From positions 38,983,477 to 39,047,476 of the forward strand of contig OY735219.1 of NCBI GenBank assembly GCA_963457665.1: a stretch of DNA of 64,000 nt. Direction: 5' to 3'. This stretch comes from Thysanoteuthis rhombus. Lineage: Eukaryota > Mollusca > Cephalopoda > Oegopsida > Thysanoteuthidae. Made by a program: the position numbers and the translations under genes. The notes under the pieces are model-generated. The model was not told where the DNA came from, did no database searches, and saw nothing but the letters and a program-made list of their open reading frames with translations. Positions 43,598-54,838 of this stretch are shown here, one piece after another (within the stretch, counting starts at the first letter, position 1; each line of letters starts with the position of its first letter).

Positions 43598-46500
43598 GTA
43601 AGTTGCTTTCGGGGAAGAGGGTTAAAAAGAATGGTTTTGTGTAATTTATTGATGTTTCTTTTGTTTTTTTAAGATATTAGCAGATTCTTGAGAATTATAT
43701 TCATCTCTTGCCATTCTTGGGTTTTCCATTTGCGGTTTTGATAATTTGCGATTCGAAATGATTAAATGAGAATATTTTTAGGGGTTCTGTGGCGTACCGT
43801 GAAAAAAACTGCATGATAGAAAATATCCTCTTGTAAAGGTTTCAGAAATCTACAGTCCCACGACCAACCTCAAGATGACGATGATGACCATGATAATCCA
43901 ACCCCAATGCTCAAATGAGTGATCTCAATGCTGTACAGTACTGTCATATTATATAGTCATTTGCTCATGTGTGAGTCTTATAACTGTATGGCAAGAAGTA
44001 TGTGTGTGTCGGACATGTTTGTTAGATCATCATCATTGAAGATTTGAACTTCAGCTATTTTTCATCATCATCATCATATGAAAGAAATCATTATAATTCG
44101 AAATCAGATACTCACATAAGGATAAGGTGGGTCGAATGATATTTTAGACATTAAAAGATGTTGTCCAATTCACTGTACTGTATTTTGAAAAAAATTTATG
44201 GATTTCATTAATATTTTTTTACTATATTGTTTATTTACTTATTTGTACTTTTACAATTTAGGAATGGTGAAATTTGTTTATGATACAAGAGTTATGGTTT
44301 TTGAGGACCAGAAGATTGATAGGGACAGCAAATATCATTCGTGGATTTAGTGCATTCGTGCTCCCTGGCACCCTAACCCCCATGGATGGCAAGGGATAAC
44401 TATACTAATAAATAAGATTTTAAAAGAATTTCCAACTTGGGTCAATTTGCTAGCAAAGAAAGTGTGGAAAAATGCATTTCTTGGAATCACTGTTAAACCA
44501 TTTATGCTCAGTGGCATAAAGATGTCATTTATAGTGTATTTAGATCTATCTATCTGGTTTTTACCCATGGAATATTTTTTAGATGCACTAGTGTCTATAG
44601 TGGTGATCACCATCACTGACTAACAATCGACGTATCAGACGCCTTACACCATCTCCACAAAGCATGTCTTCTCACTGCTTCTATGAAATAAATGCTTGTA
44701 TTGAATGTTTGATGTTTGTTGAAATTGAAGAAGGAAAGAATGATGTAACTAATTCCAATGTGATTTTTTTTAGTTCACATACTATAAGATTTTGAAAATT
44801 TTTATTATCTATTTTCTGAACACTCCAATGAACCACTTTTACTTAAAAATAGATATCTTTATTAAAATGAATTATATTTTCATAAAATAAGTGTTGAAGA
44901 TTAGTCATATTTAATTTATTAATAATATATTTCCTAAGTTCTAGATACATATCTCAATAATTTAGATGTTTCTAAGTGTTTTAAGAGGTTTTTTTATTCA
45001 ATTTTTGTTGTAAACTTTAAAATAAAGTTGACCACACTGCCCTTGCTAGATCTTCATTCAAAAAAAGAACCAGTGGTTCTATGGTTTGACTTTCAGGCTT
45101 GTTTTTATATCATACAGAATAATACCAATGGTGAAAGATTTACTTATGTATTGGCCATTTTTTTCCAGATTCAATGAGAGATTCAAATAGAGATATGATT
45201 CATTATGATTTGAGGTTTTAGAGTCCTCAACTGCAATGGTGTCTCTCTTAGAACTTGGACAGATTTTCAAGAATGCTTTCAAATTATGCTGGAATAGAGA
45301 CACAGATCTTTAAATCTATCAATTGATATTTTGGTTTTGTTTAAGCTTGCTCATCAAACTCCAGCACAACTAACCATTAGGTTGTTACAAATTATTATTG
45401 TTGTGTATGACTGCAAGGGAAATAGATTGGTATGCTGGGAAAAACAAAATAGCACAATGCTGGGAAAATGACTTTACACTCAAGTGGATTGATTTTTTAA
45501 TTGGTGAATCAAATATGGCCGCTTCTAGACTTCCAGTCATCCACAAGAATATAGCAGCTACCCCAAAACTTCAGGATTCATTAAAAGAACGTAGATAGCA
45601 AAAAGGGTGATACCAACAGTGGCAACAGTAATAGGGGAGATCAGATTTCTGGGTTGGGCCCATATGGCTATTAGGTAGCCTTTTAGCAGAAATATCTAAC
45701 TTCATTAAAATAAATCAAGAGTAGATTTTTTTCTGTAACAATATGAAATGTATGTTTTTTTTTTACATCATTGAGAATAATCTGGAAAACAAAGATTTAC
45801 TGATTTTATTGCATTTTTTTCAGAGATAAGTTCAATCCCAAACTAAGACATAATGCTGTTCAAGCTGCTGATAATGTTGTCGTAGCATTTAGAGTGAACA
45901 CTACTATAGTATGAACTGCTCCGCATTGATTCGATACGTTCAGATCTGGAAATAATGATACAGAGTGTATACCTTGAAGGAGGCCCAAACCTGTTCTGGA
46001 TGGAGAATTATCAAAAGCAGTTCCTAACAATCCACAAACAGTGGCTGTACTGCATGATTGCAATGCAATAGAAAAAAGTTTTAAAAATTTGGAAAAATAT
46101 GTATTACATGAACTGGATGAAATTTTCTGTGACAGATCTTGACCCCACACTTCTTAGTGGACTGTATTGAAGCTTATAGAATTGGGATATGAAGTTTTGC
46201 AGCATCCTCCATATTCACCTGACATTTTTCATGCAGATTGTCATCTTTTGAAGTATTTTGAACTTCATGTCCGTAATGAAAGTTCCAATAATAGGGAAGC
46301 CATAATTTGTGCTTTTACTGAATTTGTGACCACTAAACCTAAAGAATTTTATAGGGGTGGGATTTTTTAATCAGAGGATTGTTGGAAAATGGTCATTGCT
46401 TTAAATGGGCCAGATTTTGATTAAATATCTACTGTTCTTTATTGCTTATACCATCCTTCATCTTACAATTCAAAAAGTAACATTTCATGTGTAACAACCT

Positions 46501-47958
46501 AATACACTCCACAGATATCCCACATTCTGGAATCCACAGTATGGGTCTTTTGCAATTCTTTTGAAGTTTGTTTTCATTTTTCCAGGTGAATAAATGATAA
46601 GTATACTTGAACACTTACAGTCATGTTTTATATAGATGCCAACACCTGGTTCTATGTTATAATTAATTGTATATAGAATGAGAGATTAATTAAAAAATTG
46701 CACTACTATACTTCCAACTGTCCAAGATGAACCTCAATTTAAACAGAAAGTTTTGAAAGAAAAAAATGAATAAGATAAGGCTGCTGCATTTCTGCTAACC
46801 TTATCAAGATATTTGTCATGTTGCGTTTTGACATATGCTGAACCATTGTATATGGAAAAAATGTATTTAAAAAAAACTCCTAAATCCTGATAATGTTAAG
46901 TCTTGAAAACCTTCTATGGAAGGAATTCTTGAGATCGCGGAATTTCAGTTTTCATCATTTCCTTCAAAGAAAAAAAAAAATTTCGAGAGCGAGCTATCAC
47001 AAGTTGATTTGAACTTGAATTTGATATGAAATTAAATTCCATTCAATCCTGAATTTCAACTCAACTATACATCTATGTTTAACTCTTTTTGAGATTTTTT
47101 CCTAATATATTCTTCATTGACATTCTCTGCATTACTCCTTCATAACCGTTTCCTTTTTCTACAATGTGACTTTTGAGAAAATTCTGACAAATACTTTTTA
47201 ATTAAATGAGAAAATGCAAAACTATTTGTAATGCTCTGAGATCAGAATACCACATGACCATTACCTCTGCCAACCTGAAAAAAATTTTACAATGATAGAG
47301 AAAAAAAAGGAGAAAAAGTATAACATTGAACATTAAACACGTGAACAAAGTTTCGTCAACTGCGATTAGAATGATGAAGCGACCTGCGAATTTGGTATTA
47401 TTGAAATTGTCTCCCTTAGAATTGAGATTCGTCATTGTCCATTCTTACATATTTCATACATAGACATGATTTTTCTTCTCGCCTAAATACCATAATCCAA
47501 GAGGAAATCAATATCAACCTCAAAATTGAAGAAACTTGTTAACTTTATTGGACTGAAATTTGACTCAATTTTCTGTTTCACCAGATGGTGTTGATTGTTT
47601 TAATCAAATTGAAACTTCGTATTTTTTAAATTTTGGCTTCAATGTAGAGAATCCGATTGTAAATTGTAAATTCCGCACTCTTGATCAATTGAAGGTAAAA
47701 AAATGCACCATTCTTTGCATTTAGTGTGAGAAAAACAGAAGTTAATTCACACATTATATTGTTATTGCTTTGAATAAATTGAATTGTTTATATCTTCAGA
47801 AAGAATTAATCAGTTATATTAATACCTGACAACATTTGGAGGAAAAAATGACCTTTTGAAATAAATCAATAAAATGAACCAATAAAAGTAACGCGCAAAA
47901 ATTTTAATTTCACTGAATGCTTTCTGATACTCAGAGCTTTTCATTTCTATGTTTTCAG
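43598..47958 (+). other. POMK intron (4361 nt)
   Basis: The intron is bounded by GTAAGT and TTTTCAG. It holds a mariner remnant near 45.8-46.5 kb and an ATC-repeat at about 44063-44078. The remainder is AT-rich sequence without recognisable content. The small open frame on the minus strand at 47202-47435 shows no domain I recognise. Confidence 0.85.
45830..46490 (+). pseudogene. Mariner/Tc1-type transposase remnant with the catalytic centre deleted
   Basis: A decayed N-terminal helix-turn-helix part (around 45965-46140, ending in YVLHELDE, like the WVPHEL motif of mariner transposases) is followed almost directly by the C-terminal part. That part reads LGYEVLQHPPYSPDIFHADC at about 46180-46240, matching the YSPDL(S/A)P(C/T)D motif that holds the third catalytic acid. 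The central region with the first two Asp residues is missing, and several stops and shifts are present. It lies inside the POMK intron in the sense direction and cannot encode an active enzyme. Confidence 0.75.
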
Positions 47959-48717
47959 GTGTTCAAAGCTTTCTGGAAGAACTATACTTTGGCACTAAAT
48001 ATCGCTGCTCGTGAAGAATACTACCCTGATTTCCAACATGGCAAGTCTATGATTATGGCCATGCAGCCTAACCCTCATGTCATTCAACTGGTTGGGTCAT
48101 GTGGTACTCGCTACCTCACAGAATATCACCCTCTGACATCTGCTGATAAGTTTTTAAGCTACGTCACTTCCCCTAAGTACAAGCTATATGACTCTCTGGA
48201 ACTACGTTACCAATTGTGCATGGATTATGTTCACATTGTGAACCTAATGCATAACAGTCCCATCGGCACTCGCGTTCTCTGTGATTCCAATGATCTCAAA
48301 AAGACACTTAGCCAATTCCTGTTGCGTTCGGACTTTCGGTTAATCCTAAACGACATGGATGCCCTCCCAGAGGTTAACCACACTACAAACCATCTTATCA
48401 AGTGTGGACACAAAGAGATCGGTGGAGATTTTGTGGCCCCCGAGCAACTGTGGCCGTATCCATACAAAAAGTTTACGGATGAGGAAATGCCGCCATATGA
48501 CGAGAAGACAGACATCTGGAAGATTCCAAGCGTTTGTAATCATTTCTTAGACTCTATGATCGATACAGTTACTCTGAAATTACATTTGTTTCATATTCAC
48601 TCCAGATGCCAAGAGGAAGATCCCAAATTACGGCCAACTGCCATGGAGGTCATGTCAGAGTATAAGCAGGCATGGACTTTATATATAAATGAGCAGAAAC
48701 GTAGAACAGAACTGTAA
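47959..48717 (+). CDS. POMK: POMK coding exon 2 (codons 102-353): atypical kinase domain
   Basis: The acceptor TATGTTTTCAG opens an uninterrupted 252-codon frame to the TAA at 48715. Joined to the first coding exon it makes 353 aa, against 350 for human POMK. Family landmarks in order are LTEYHPL (about 154-160), LCMDYVHIVN (188-196), HNSPIGTRVLCDSNDLKKTL with Asp 210 in the catalytic-loop position, NDMDALP (232-238) in place of the DFG segment, GDFVAPEQLWPY (257-268, holding the APE motif), DEKTDIWKIP (282-291) and LRPT (325-328). As is usual for POMK, the classic HRD and DFG triplets are absent. No frameshift or stop interrupts it and all family landmarks are present, so an active enzyme is likely, though that is inferred. 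The gene has no functional link to its neighbours. Confidence 0.93.
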   Translation: MFKAFWKNYTLALNIAAREEYYPDFQHGKSMIMAMQPNPHVIQLVGSCGTRYLTEYHPLTSADKFLSYVTSPKYKLYDSLELRYQLCMDYVHIVNLMHNSPIGTRVLCDSNDLKKTLSQFLLRSDFRLILNDMDALPEVNHTTNHLIKCGHKEIGGDFVAPEQLWPYPYKKFTDEEMPPYDEKTDIWKIPSVCNHFLDSMIDTVTLKLHLFHIHSRCQEEDPKLRPTAMEVMSEYKQAWTLYINEQKRRTEL

Positions 48718-49150
48718 CTTGTTATTGTTTTAAAATTTTTCGTCTACTTTTTACCATCATCTCAATTAGCTGCTTTTTATTGCAACTTTTCACAACTTTA
48801 AAAAAATCAAAAAAATGATAGTGATTTATTATACTTCTTCTGATAAAGATGAAAAAAATGGAAAAATGTATTGAAATACTGTAACTACCAGGATGTAAAC
48901 AAATATGGCTACAATTGGAATGAAGGATAAGTTCAAGATTGTTATTTGAACTTGTGTCCAGTTGAAGTCTTGGTAGCTTAATTGGTAAAGCAGGCAGGGC
49001 TAAATCGCGCTTCCCCAAGCTACAAGGATGTGGGGGTCATCTTCCACCTAAAGCTTATTCTTTATTTTCCAGTCAACTATATTTACTCACTCCCAGAGGG
49101 TAATTGCTTTGAGTGATGATTTGAGATAATTAACAACTAATAAAATTAAG
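48718..49150 (+). other. POMK 3' UTR region with tRNA-like SINE fragment
   Basis: After the stop, an A-box-like TGGTAGCTTAATTGGTAAAG lies at about 48969-48988 and looks like a tRNA-derived SINE head; no clear B box follows. AATAAA at 49139-49144 is a candidate polyadenylation signal. The transcript end cannot be fixed from sequence alone. Confidence 0.4.
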
Positions 49151-49544
49151 ATGAAGGTAGAAAGCATTCAAGAAATTTTAGAATAATCATGATTATAATA
49201 CTTCATCTAATGAAAAAAAAAAAAAAACCCTGCAAAAATGTATAGAACTGTAATTGTTTTTATTTTTATTTATTTCTTTTTTTACAGAGATAAAAATTAA
49301 AATTCAAGATTCTTTTACAAAAAAAAAAAATATTCTGTTTTTAATCTTGTTTTTGTGTGAGTGATAAATTTTTTCCAAAAGCAAATATGTCAAAAATAAG
49401 CTGTTGGAAATCTGTAAAAAATACTTTTTTGTCACACTCAAGTCCAAGTCTGGATTTGACTGTTTTTCTACCATAATGAGACCAAGAACAATCCTCACCA
49501 AATTTAGGAGAGTAAACTCTTCCCTGTTTGTCTGTGCTGTCTTG
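49151..49544. other. No recognisable gene
   Basis: AT-rich, with A-runs near 49213 and 49320. Confidence 0.4.
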
Positions 49545-49780
49545 TTAAAGCTAACTGATATATAAAATTAATATTCTCCTACTGTGATTTGAAATCACAA
49601 CCAATTGATTGGTATGTGGCTCTCTTACCAACTGAGTAGAACAAGTCTTACATATCTACAAATTTATGTATTAAATATACAATACTAAAGTTGCCGGAAT
49701 CATCTTCAGTTGGAATAAAAGTAAGAGTGGTGTTTGACTCTGCAGTAGCCAGGCTTGTCTGGAATTTTTTTCTGTTGGTA
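49545..49780 (-). mobile_element. tRNA-derived SINE family G, copy 2
   Basis: Read on the minus strand, TCTACTCAGTTGGTAAGAG is the A box and TGTGATTTCAAATCACAG the B-box region. The body word GATGATTCCGGCAACTTTAG and the end ACTGCAGAGTCAAACACC follow, as in the other copies. Confidence 0.6.
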
Positions 49781-49930
49781 TGAAGTAAGAAGTTGGACTT
49801 CTGGGGAGAGAATTGTTTGAAATTTATATTATTTGTATACACTTGTTTTCACTAAATGCATACTTTTTATGTAGCTTGAGATTTTCTAAGCCATTAATGA
49901 GAAGAAACCATAACTTACCAAAAATTTCAA

Positions 49931-50292
49931 AATTGGTTGCTTCAGCTTTTAAGTGGTTGGCTGGCTGGCTATGAATGTATATATATATATCATGCATACA
50001 GGTCACACTGGTGGAGCTAGAGGGCTGACAATTTCAACAATTACAACATTATGTCTAGAAAAAATTATCTTTTATTTTTTTTTCAAAATTCTGCCCCAAA
50101 ATAGGTTTTTAATTGAGGGATCAGTCTTGAATGGAAGTTCATAGTAAATCAGTCACTGCTTTTTTGAAAATTCAAGCTTTTTAGCCATCCAACAAAAGGT
50201 AAGAGAAGTTACTTATTTATTGATCATCCTTTATTCCAATTTTTCGATAGATCATCCCAAACACGGCATACTACTAAAAGATGTTGGTCAGC
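49931..50292 (+). mobile_element. R1 element, copy lacking its 3' terminus
   Basis: TTGCTTCAGCTTTTAAGTGG, GGAGCTAGAGGGCTGACAAT, CATCCAACAAAAGGTAAGAG and ACACGGCATACTACTAAAAG are R1 words. The tail after GTTGGTCAGCTG is replaced. Confidence 0.7.
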
Positions 50293-50318
50293 TGAATTTT
50301 TTTTCCTACTTTTTAGAG

Positions 50319-50356
50319 TTAGAGTTAGATTGGGGTTAGTGTTAGGGTTATGGTTG
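50319..50356 (+). repeat. Short telomere-like degenerate (TTAGGG)n
   Basis: TTAGAGTTAGAGTTAGATTG then GGGTTAGTGTTAGGGTTATG: about six degenerate TTAGGG units, flanked by ordinary sequence. Confidence 0.6.
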
Positions 50357-50569
50357 CAGTTTACAACATAAAAAGAGGACCCTTGGTGCTTATTTTAGGC
50401 TTTTAGAATAATAATCTGGGGGAAAAATTTTTTTTGTTGTGAGGAATAAGATGATCCTACAACAATGAAATGTGAATAAGATTTGATGAAAGTAGTCAAG
50501 ATTAAAAAAAAAAGTAATGAATTTCAATTAGAAGAATCTGTTCAGAGCAACACCAAATAAATCAATCTA

Positions 50570-50815
50570 GTATCCATAGTTTTCTATTTTCTTTTTCTGT
50601 CTTAATATCTCTTTTTTTGTCTTTCTTTGTCTTTTTTCTCTCTCTCCCTCTTTCTTTCTTCCTTTTGTTGACTGATAATGCGGGAATTGAATTTGTCTCT
50701 CTCTTTTCCCTTCTCTCTCTATTCATCATTTTAAACTTCTCACTTTCTAATCTTATCCTGAAGTCTGAACTTGTCATTGTTGTTAGGTTAGGAAAATAAA
50801 GTCAACTCTATAGGA
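50570..50815 (+). repeat. TTTC-rich repeat with conserved 3' end, copy 1
   Basis: A TTTC/CTCT run is followed by CATCATTTTAAACTTCTCAC, GTCTGAACTTGTCATTGTTG and GGAAAATAAAGTCAACTCTA. The same layout recurs at 59130-59400, suggesting a SINE-like element with a pyrimidine-rich body. Frames over it on both strands are artefacts. Confidence 0.6.
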
Positions 50816-52439
50816 GTTTAACAATATTTAAAATTCATCAGACGAATGTGAAAATGTTTTGTTTTGTTTCAGCAATGTTCAGGAAAAGTGAGAAATTATC
50901 TTTCACCAATTTTTGATTTTCCTATCAAAAATTTTTATGGTGAAAGTCAGAACAGTATTTCAACTTTTACAGTTGAGCGAAATTATGCTTCTGCAGAATA
51001 ACCTCCAAACCTGCTGCCAATTTTTTCTCTGACGCAATCATTTAGTTCCGGAAGTCAGTTGTTTTGATATAACTCAGCATCTGTGGCCCATAAGACTCAA
51101 TTTGTAAAATAAAGTAAATGATCAGAAATGAATCGATATACGAAATAATTTACTAGGCAAAACAGTGTAAGGAAGATAATTCAGGGTTTTAAACGTGATA
51201 TTTTGAAAAGGATACTCAGCTAAACAAAGCCAAAATATCTTTGAAAAAGATATACTTCTAGGTGATAAATGTTTGGAAATATTCCTTTACTGGTCATGGT
51301 AAAGGTAAATGTTAGACCAATGGTTCCCAAACTTTTCCGAACCACTGCACCCTTAGTGTGTAAGGATTTTTCACAGCGCTTCATGTAAGAAAATGAAATA
51401 CTTAACAATTTCATTAACGTCTGCATTTGGTTTGTAGTGTATCGTCACCTTCAGAATGTTTATTAATGTTTTTAATTTCTTCAAAGACCAAGACTACAAC
51501 ATGAAAAAAATACCGAACCATTTTTTAAATCTTTATCAATAATGCAATAGTATTATTCAATTCTCGATTATCCTGCAGTCCCCTTGGGAACAAATAAAGA
51601 ATCTCTGTCTTGAACAGAAAATTTTCTTTTCAAGGGAAGAAACTCTTGGAGAATAAATAAAGGGAGGCAACTTCAACTAAGGATTTTTTTTTACAATTAA
51701 TAATTGAAAACGGGCAATGAAAACATGAAAAGAAAAAAATACATTTTGAATGAAAATCAGGAAAATATAAATAGCTTATTATAAATTCGAAATACTTCAT
51801 TGCAACGATCACATGACATGAATGGCACAAATGCCAAATAAATGAAAAAGACTATAAAAAGCATGAAAACATATTAAAATAAATTGTTTTTAGATATCAG
51901 CTTGGATATTTTCAAATTTTTCTCTACGGAAGTTCAGCTTACATGAATTATCTCAAAAAACTCTATATATTCAAAACCTGATATATCACAAAAATGGAAA
52001 AATTCCCAATAAAATGGAACTCATAATCACTCAAAATGTCAAAACTTGAGAAAGAAGTATTCATAATGCACAATTCTTAATTTTTTTGTTAAACGTTCGA
52101 TGTGCTTCCTTACATATTACCTTTAACTTTTTGATTTCTGATTTTTTTGTTATTCGTTCAAGTTATCTTCTTCAATATATCTTGAAAAGGTTATCTCCCT
52201 TGATGTTAGTTATCACCTCAAGATGCTCATCTTAATAATTCACTCAGTACTTATTCTTATAACTTGTTAAAGATACCTGTTTTGAGGATCACCCTCTGGG
52301 GATGATATGAATGAACATTTGAATAGTGACAAATTCAATTACAGATATTCATTGATCATATGATAATCACCAACAAATGTGTTTTTTAGAGGTACTTTCA
52401 TCCCTCATGTATATCTAGAAATATGAATTTCAATCTTTT
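50816..52439. other. No recognisable gene; possible hAT-type end near 51318
   Basis: ACCAATGGTTCCCAAACTTT with CCGAACCACTGCACCC at about 51317-51352 resembles a hAT terminus. The rest is AT-rich and unassigned. Confidence 0.4.
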
Positions 52440-53070
52440 ATGATATACAGACGCAGAACTGAAGAAAGAAGATCACTACATCAACCTAGGACAATAAATC
52501 TCCATGAAATCCTCAAAAGAAGATAAAATCAAGCAGAATGGCAAGCCTTGGCTGAGCAAGCTCAACATTCAAAAACAAGAAGATCCTGTTAATTCTAAAA
52601 AGTAGGGTGTATAACCAATACATCCTCCTGATTGTCACCTATGGACCTGAAACAATGAACCTGACCAAGAGACTGACCCTCAAACTGAGAACCATGCAAC
52701 ATGCATCTGAAAGAATCATGCTCAACCTCACATGGAGGGATCACAGGATAGCACAATATATTCAGGAAAAAATAGGAGTCTGAAACATCATGGAATGCAT
52801 TAGGAAACTCAAATGGCAGTGGGCTGGTTAAGTTGCAAGTATGGCAGACAACCACTGGACATCACGACTCACCACATGGATCTGCAGAGATCCTATGCAC
52901 AACTGAAGCTGGCAGAACACTAGATAGAGAGACAAACAAGACTAATTCAGAAAGTATTGGCTCTGCAACACCCACAAAAGAAAGGTGTGGCAAATCTTGG
53001 GGAAAGTCTTTGTTGAAGGATGGACGATAAAAGACTGATGATGATGATGATGATGATGATGAAGGCATAT
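52440..53070 (+). pseudogene. LINE 3' end, longest copy in the window
   Basis: This copy begins before the reverse-transcriptase thumb region and includes VYNQYILLIVTYGPETMNLT and LRTMQHASERIMLNLTWRDH. It continues through the KWQWAG and FRKYW blocks and ends in a (GAT)n run at about 53035-53060. In-frame stops break it. Confidence 0.75.
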
Positions 53071-53637
53071 CAAAGAAGATGATGAAAAATGTTTTTCCAG
53101 ATAAGTATAAATCGCTGTGAAAAACACAATGATGCCCTCAATGTCCAAAGCCAAATGGTTTTGTGTGGATAAAAAGTGTAAAATTCTCATTGTTGTCTCC
53201 CTTAGAACATTTGTAATACTACAGTAAACTATTAAATGACTATGAAATTGTTTCATTTATTTGGAAACTTACAGGAGGTTAGAATAAAATTAGCAGTTTT
53301 GCGTGTAGCAATTCATTATTTTTTCAATTTGACGAAACCTATGTATATACATATTCACAAAACAGGGCACACACATGTAGGCAAATCAATAAATCTATAG
53401 CCTAATGATGAAGATAGCATTTATTTTGCACATCAAACATCTATTTTTCAAATTAATCTCCTCCTCTGCCAATGCACTTTACCCAAAGTTTCTCCCTTAA
53501 TCACATAGAGTGAACATCATACGGGGAAAACTTTGGATCAAAATTTTCTCTAATAACTGTGTCAGGCTATAGAATTATTGATCCACTCTCATATATTTGT
53601 GGTATCATGTTGTTAAGACAAGCACTATGAGTTCAAC
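53071..53637. other. No recognisable gene
   Basis: AT-rich sequence. The 104-codon minus frame at 52942-53256 overlaps the LINE tail and the GAT run. Confidence 0.4.
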
Positions 53638-53885
53638 GATGTGTCCACCATCCTTATGATCATATCTGTGAATTCCAATTTCAAAGCGATTCTAACTGAA
53701 GTAGTTGTGGAAGTAGTAGCAAGAGGAGAAGGAAGAGGAAGGGGAGAGGATAGTTCACCAGAAAATCTGGTAATAAAAAAAAAACAATTAGAAAGTTCAA
53801 ATTAAAGTAATTGTTTTTTCTATTTTTATCAATAATTTGTTCTGGAGTCTTAATGTAAAGTTATTTTATTTAATAAGTGGGCTTT
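53638..53885 (+). repeat. Repeat family E, copy 2
   Basis: TGTCCACCATCCTTATGATC, GTAGTAGCAAGAGGAGAAGG, GAAAATCTGGTAATAA and ATCAATAATTTGTTCTGG run in the same order as at 27.7 kb. Confidence 0.65.
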
Positions 53886-54344
53886 CAATGAGTATAGAAG
53901 TAACTGTCCGAAAAGTGTCAAATAGATACGTGTCCACACATTTACATTTAACACTTTTTGGTCACTTCCGCTAGAGAACCAGCAAAAAATAATGAACACA
54001 GTTCCATTATAGAAAAATTTGGTAGAAATTAGTAGATTTATTGCCAATATCCTATCTTCAATTTTTTTTTTTAAATTAACTAAAAAAAAGTACTTTTTTT
54101 CCTGATGACAGAGACGCTATTTTTTTTACAAAATAAGTCTAAAAATTTACCCTGTTCCGTACAGTCCAAAGTTTGTTTTTTCTTGGGCCTATACTAACAC
54201 CAGAGGAAGGTAATCAATGCTAGACAATAATCTGAACTCCTATACATTATCTCTGAATGAACAGTGTGTATTTTACTTTGTATAAAATATTAAATAACAA
54301 AGTATTAGAAATCTTGGGAAAACATTCATTCCTGTACCTTTACA
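53886..54344. other. No recognisable gene
   Basis: AT-rich sequence. Nothing was recognised. Confidence 0.4.
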
Positions 54345-54565
54345 CTATTATAGACAAGGCAACCTATGAGAGACAAGCCTGACTGCTGCAGGATGTAACT
54401 CCAATCCTACCTCTATTTCAACTGAAGATGATTGCTGCAACTTTTCTATTGTATCAATAATTAATAAATTTGTAAATATATAAGACTCGTCAGTTTGGCT
54501 TGGTTGGTAAGAGAACCGCCTACCAATCACTTGGTCATGTTTTCAAATCATGGTTGGGGAATATT
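54345..54565 (+). mobile_element. tRNA-derived SINE family G, copy 3 (inverse of the other two)
   Basis: GACAAGCCTGACTGCTGCAG, CAACTGAAGATGATTGCTGC and then GGCTTGGTTGGTAAGAG (A box) with TGTTTTCAAATCATGG (B-box region) run in order on the plus strand. The tRNA-like part lies at the high-coordinate end. Confidence 0.6.
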
Positions 54566-54604
54566 AATTACATATATTTATTAAGTCTGATAAAAAAAAG
54601 AAGA

Positions 54605-54838
54605 TATTTAGTGGGGGTTCAATTCGCAGTGTAAGTTTATCCTAAATCGATCTCTTAGTTTGAGACCAGCAGAATTCAAGCTTGTTATTTTGAAAATTTA
54701 GGCATTTTTAGTGATCACTGCACAGCAAAAAGCGAGAGAAGTGATCTATTCATTGATCACCCCTTTTTCCAATTTTTGAGTTTATCACCCCCAGGACAGC
54801 ATGCTGCCAAAAAACGTTGGTCTCAAGACAGTTTCTGA
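54605..54838 (+). mobile_element. R1 element, 3' half
   Basis: TTAGTGGGGGTTCAATTCGC, AGTGATCACTGCACAGCAAA, GACAGCATGCTGCC and GGTCTCAAGACAGTTTCTGA are R1 words. The 5' half is absent. Confidence 0.7.

Noticed and set aside
47202..47435. 77-codon minus frame in the POMK intron with hydrophobic stretch
   Set aside because: No family recognised, it is antisense to POMK and lacks support for transcription.
48231..48543. Minus-strand frames over POMK exon 2
   Set aside because: Shadow frames of a conserved coding exon.
53035..53065. CRISPR-like short tandem repeats (GAT runs)
   Set aside because: Simple trinucleotide runs at LINE ends with no spacers, in eukaryotic DNA.
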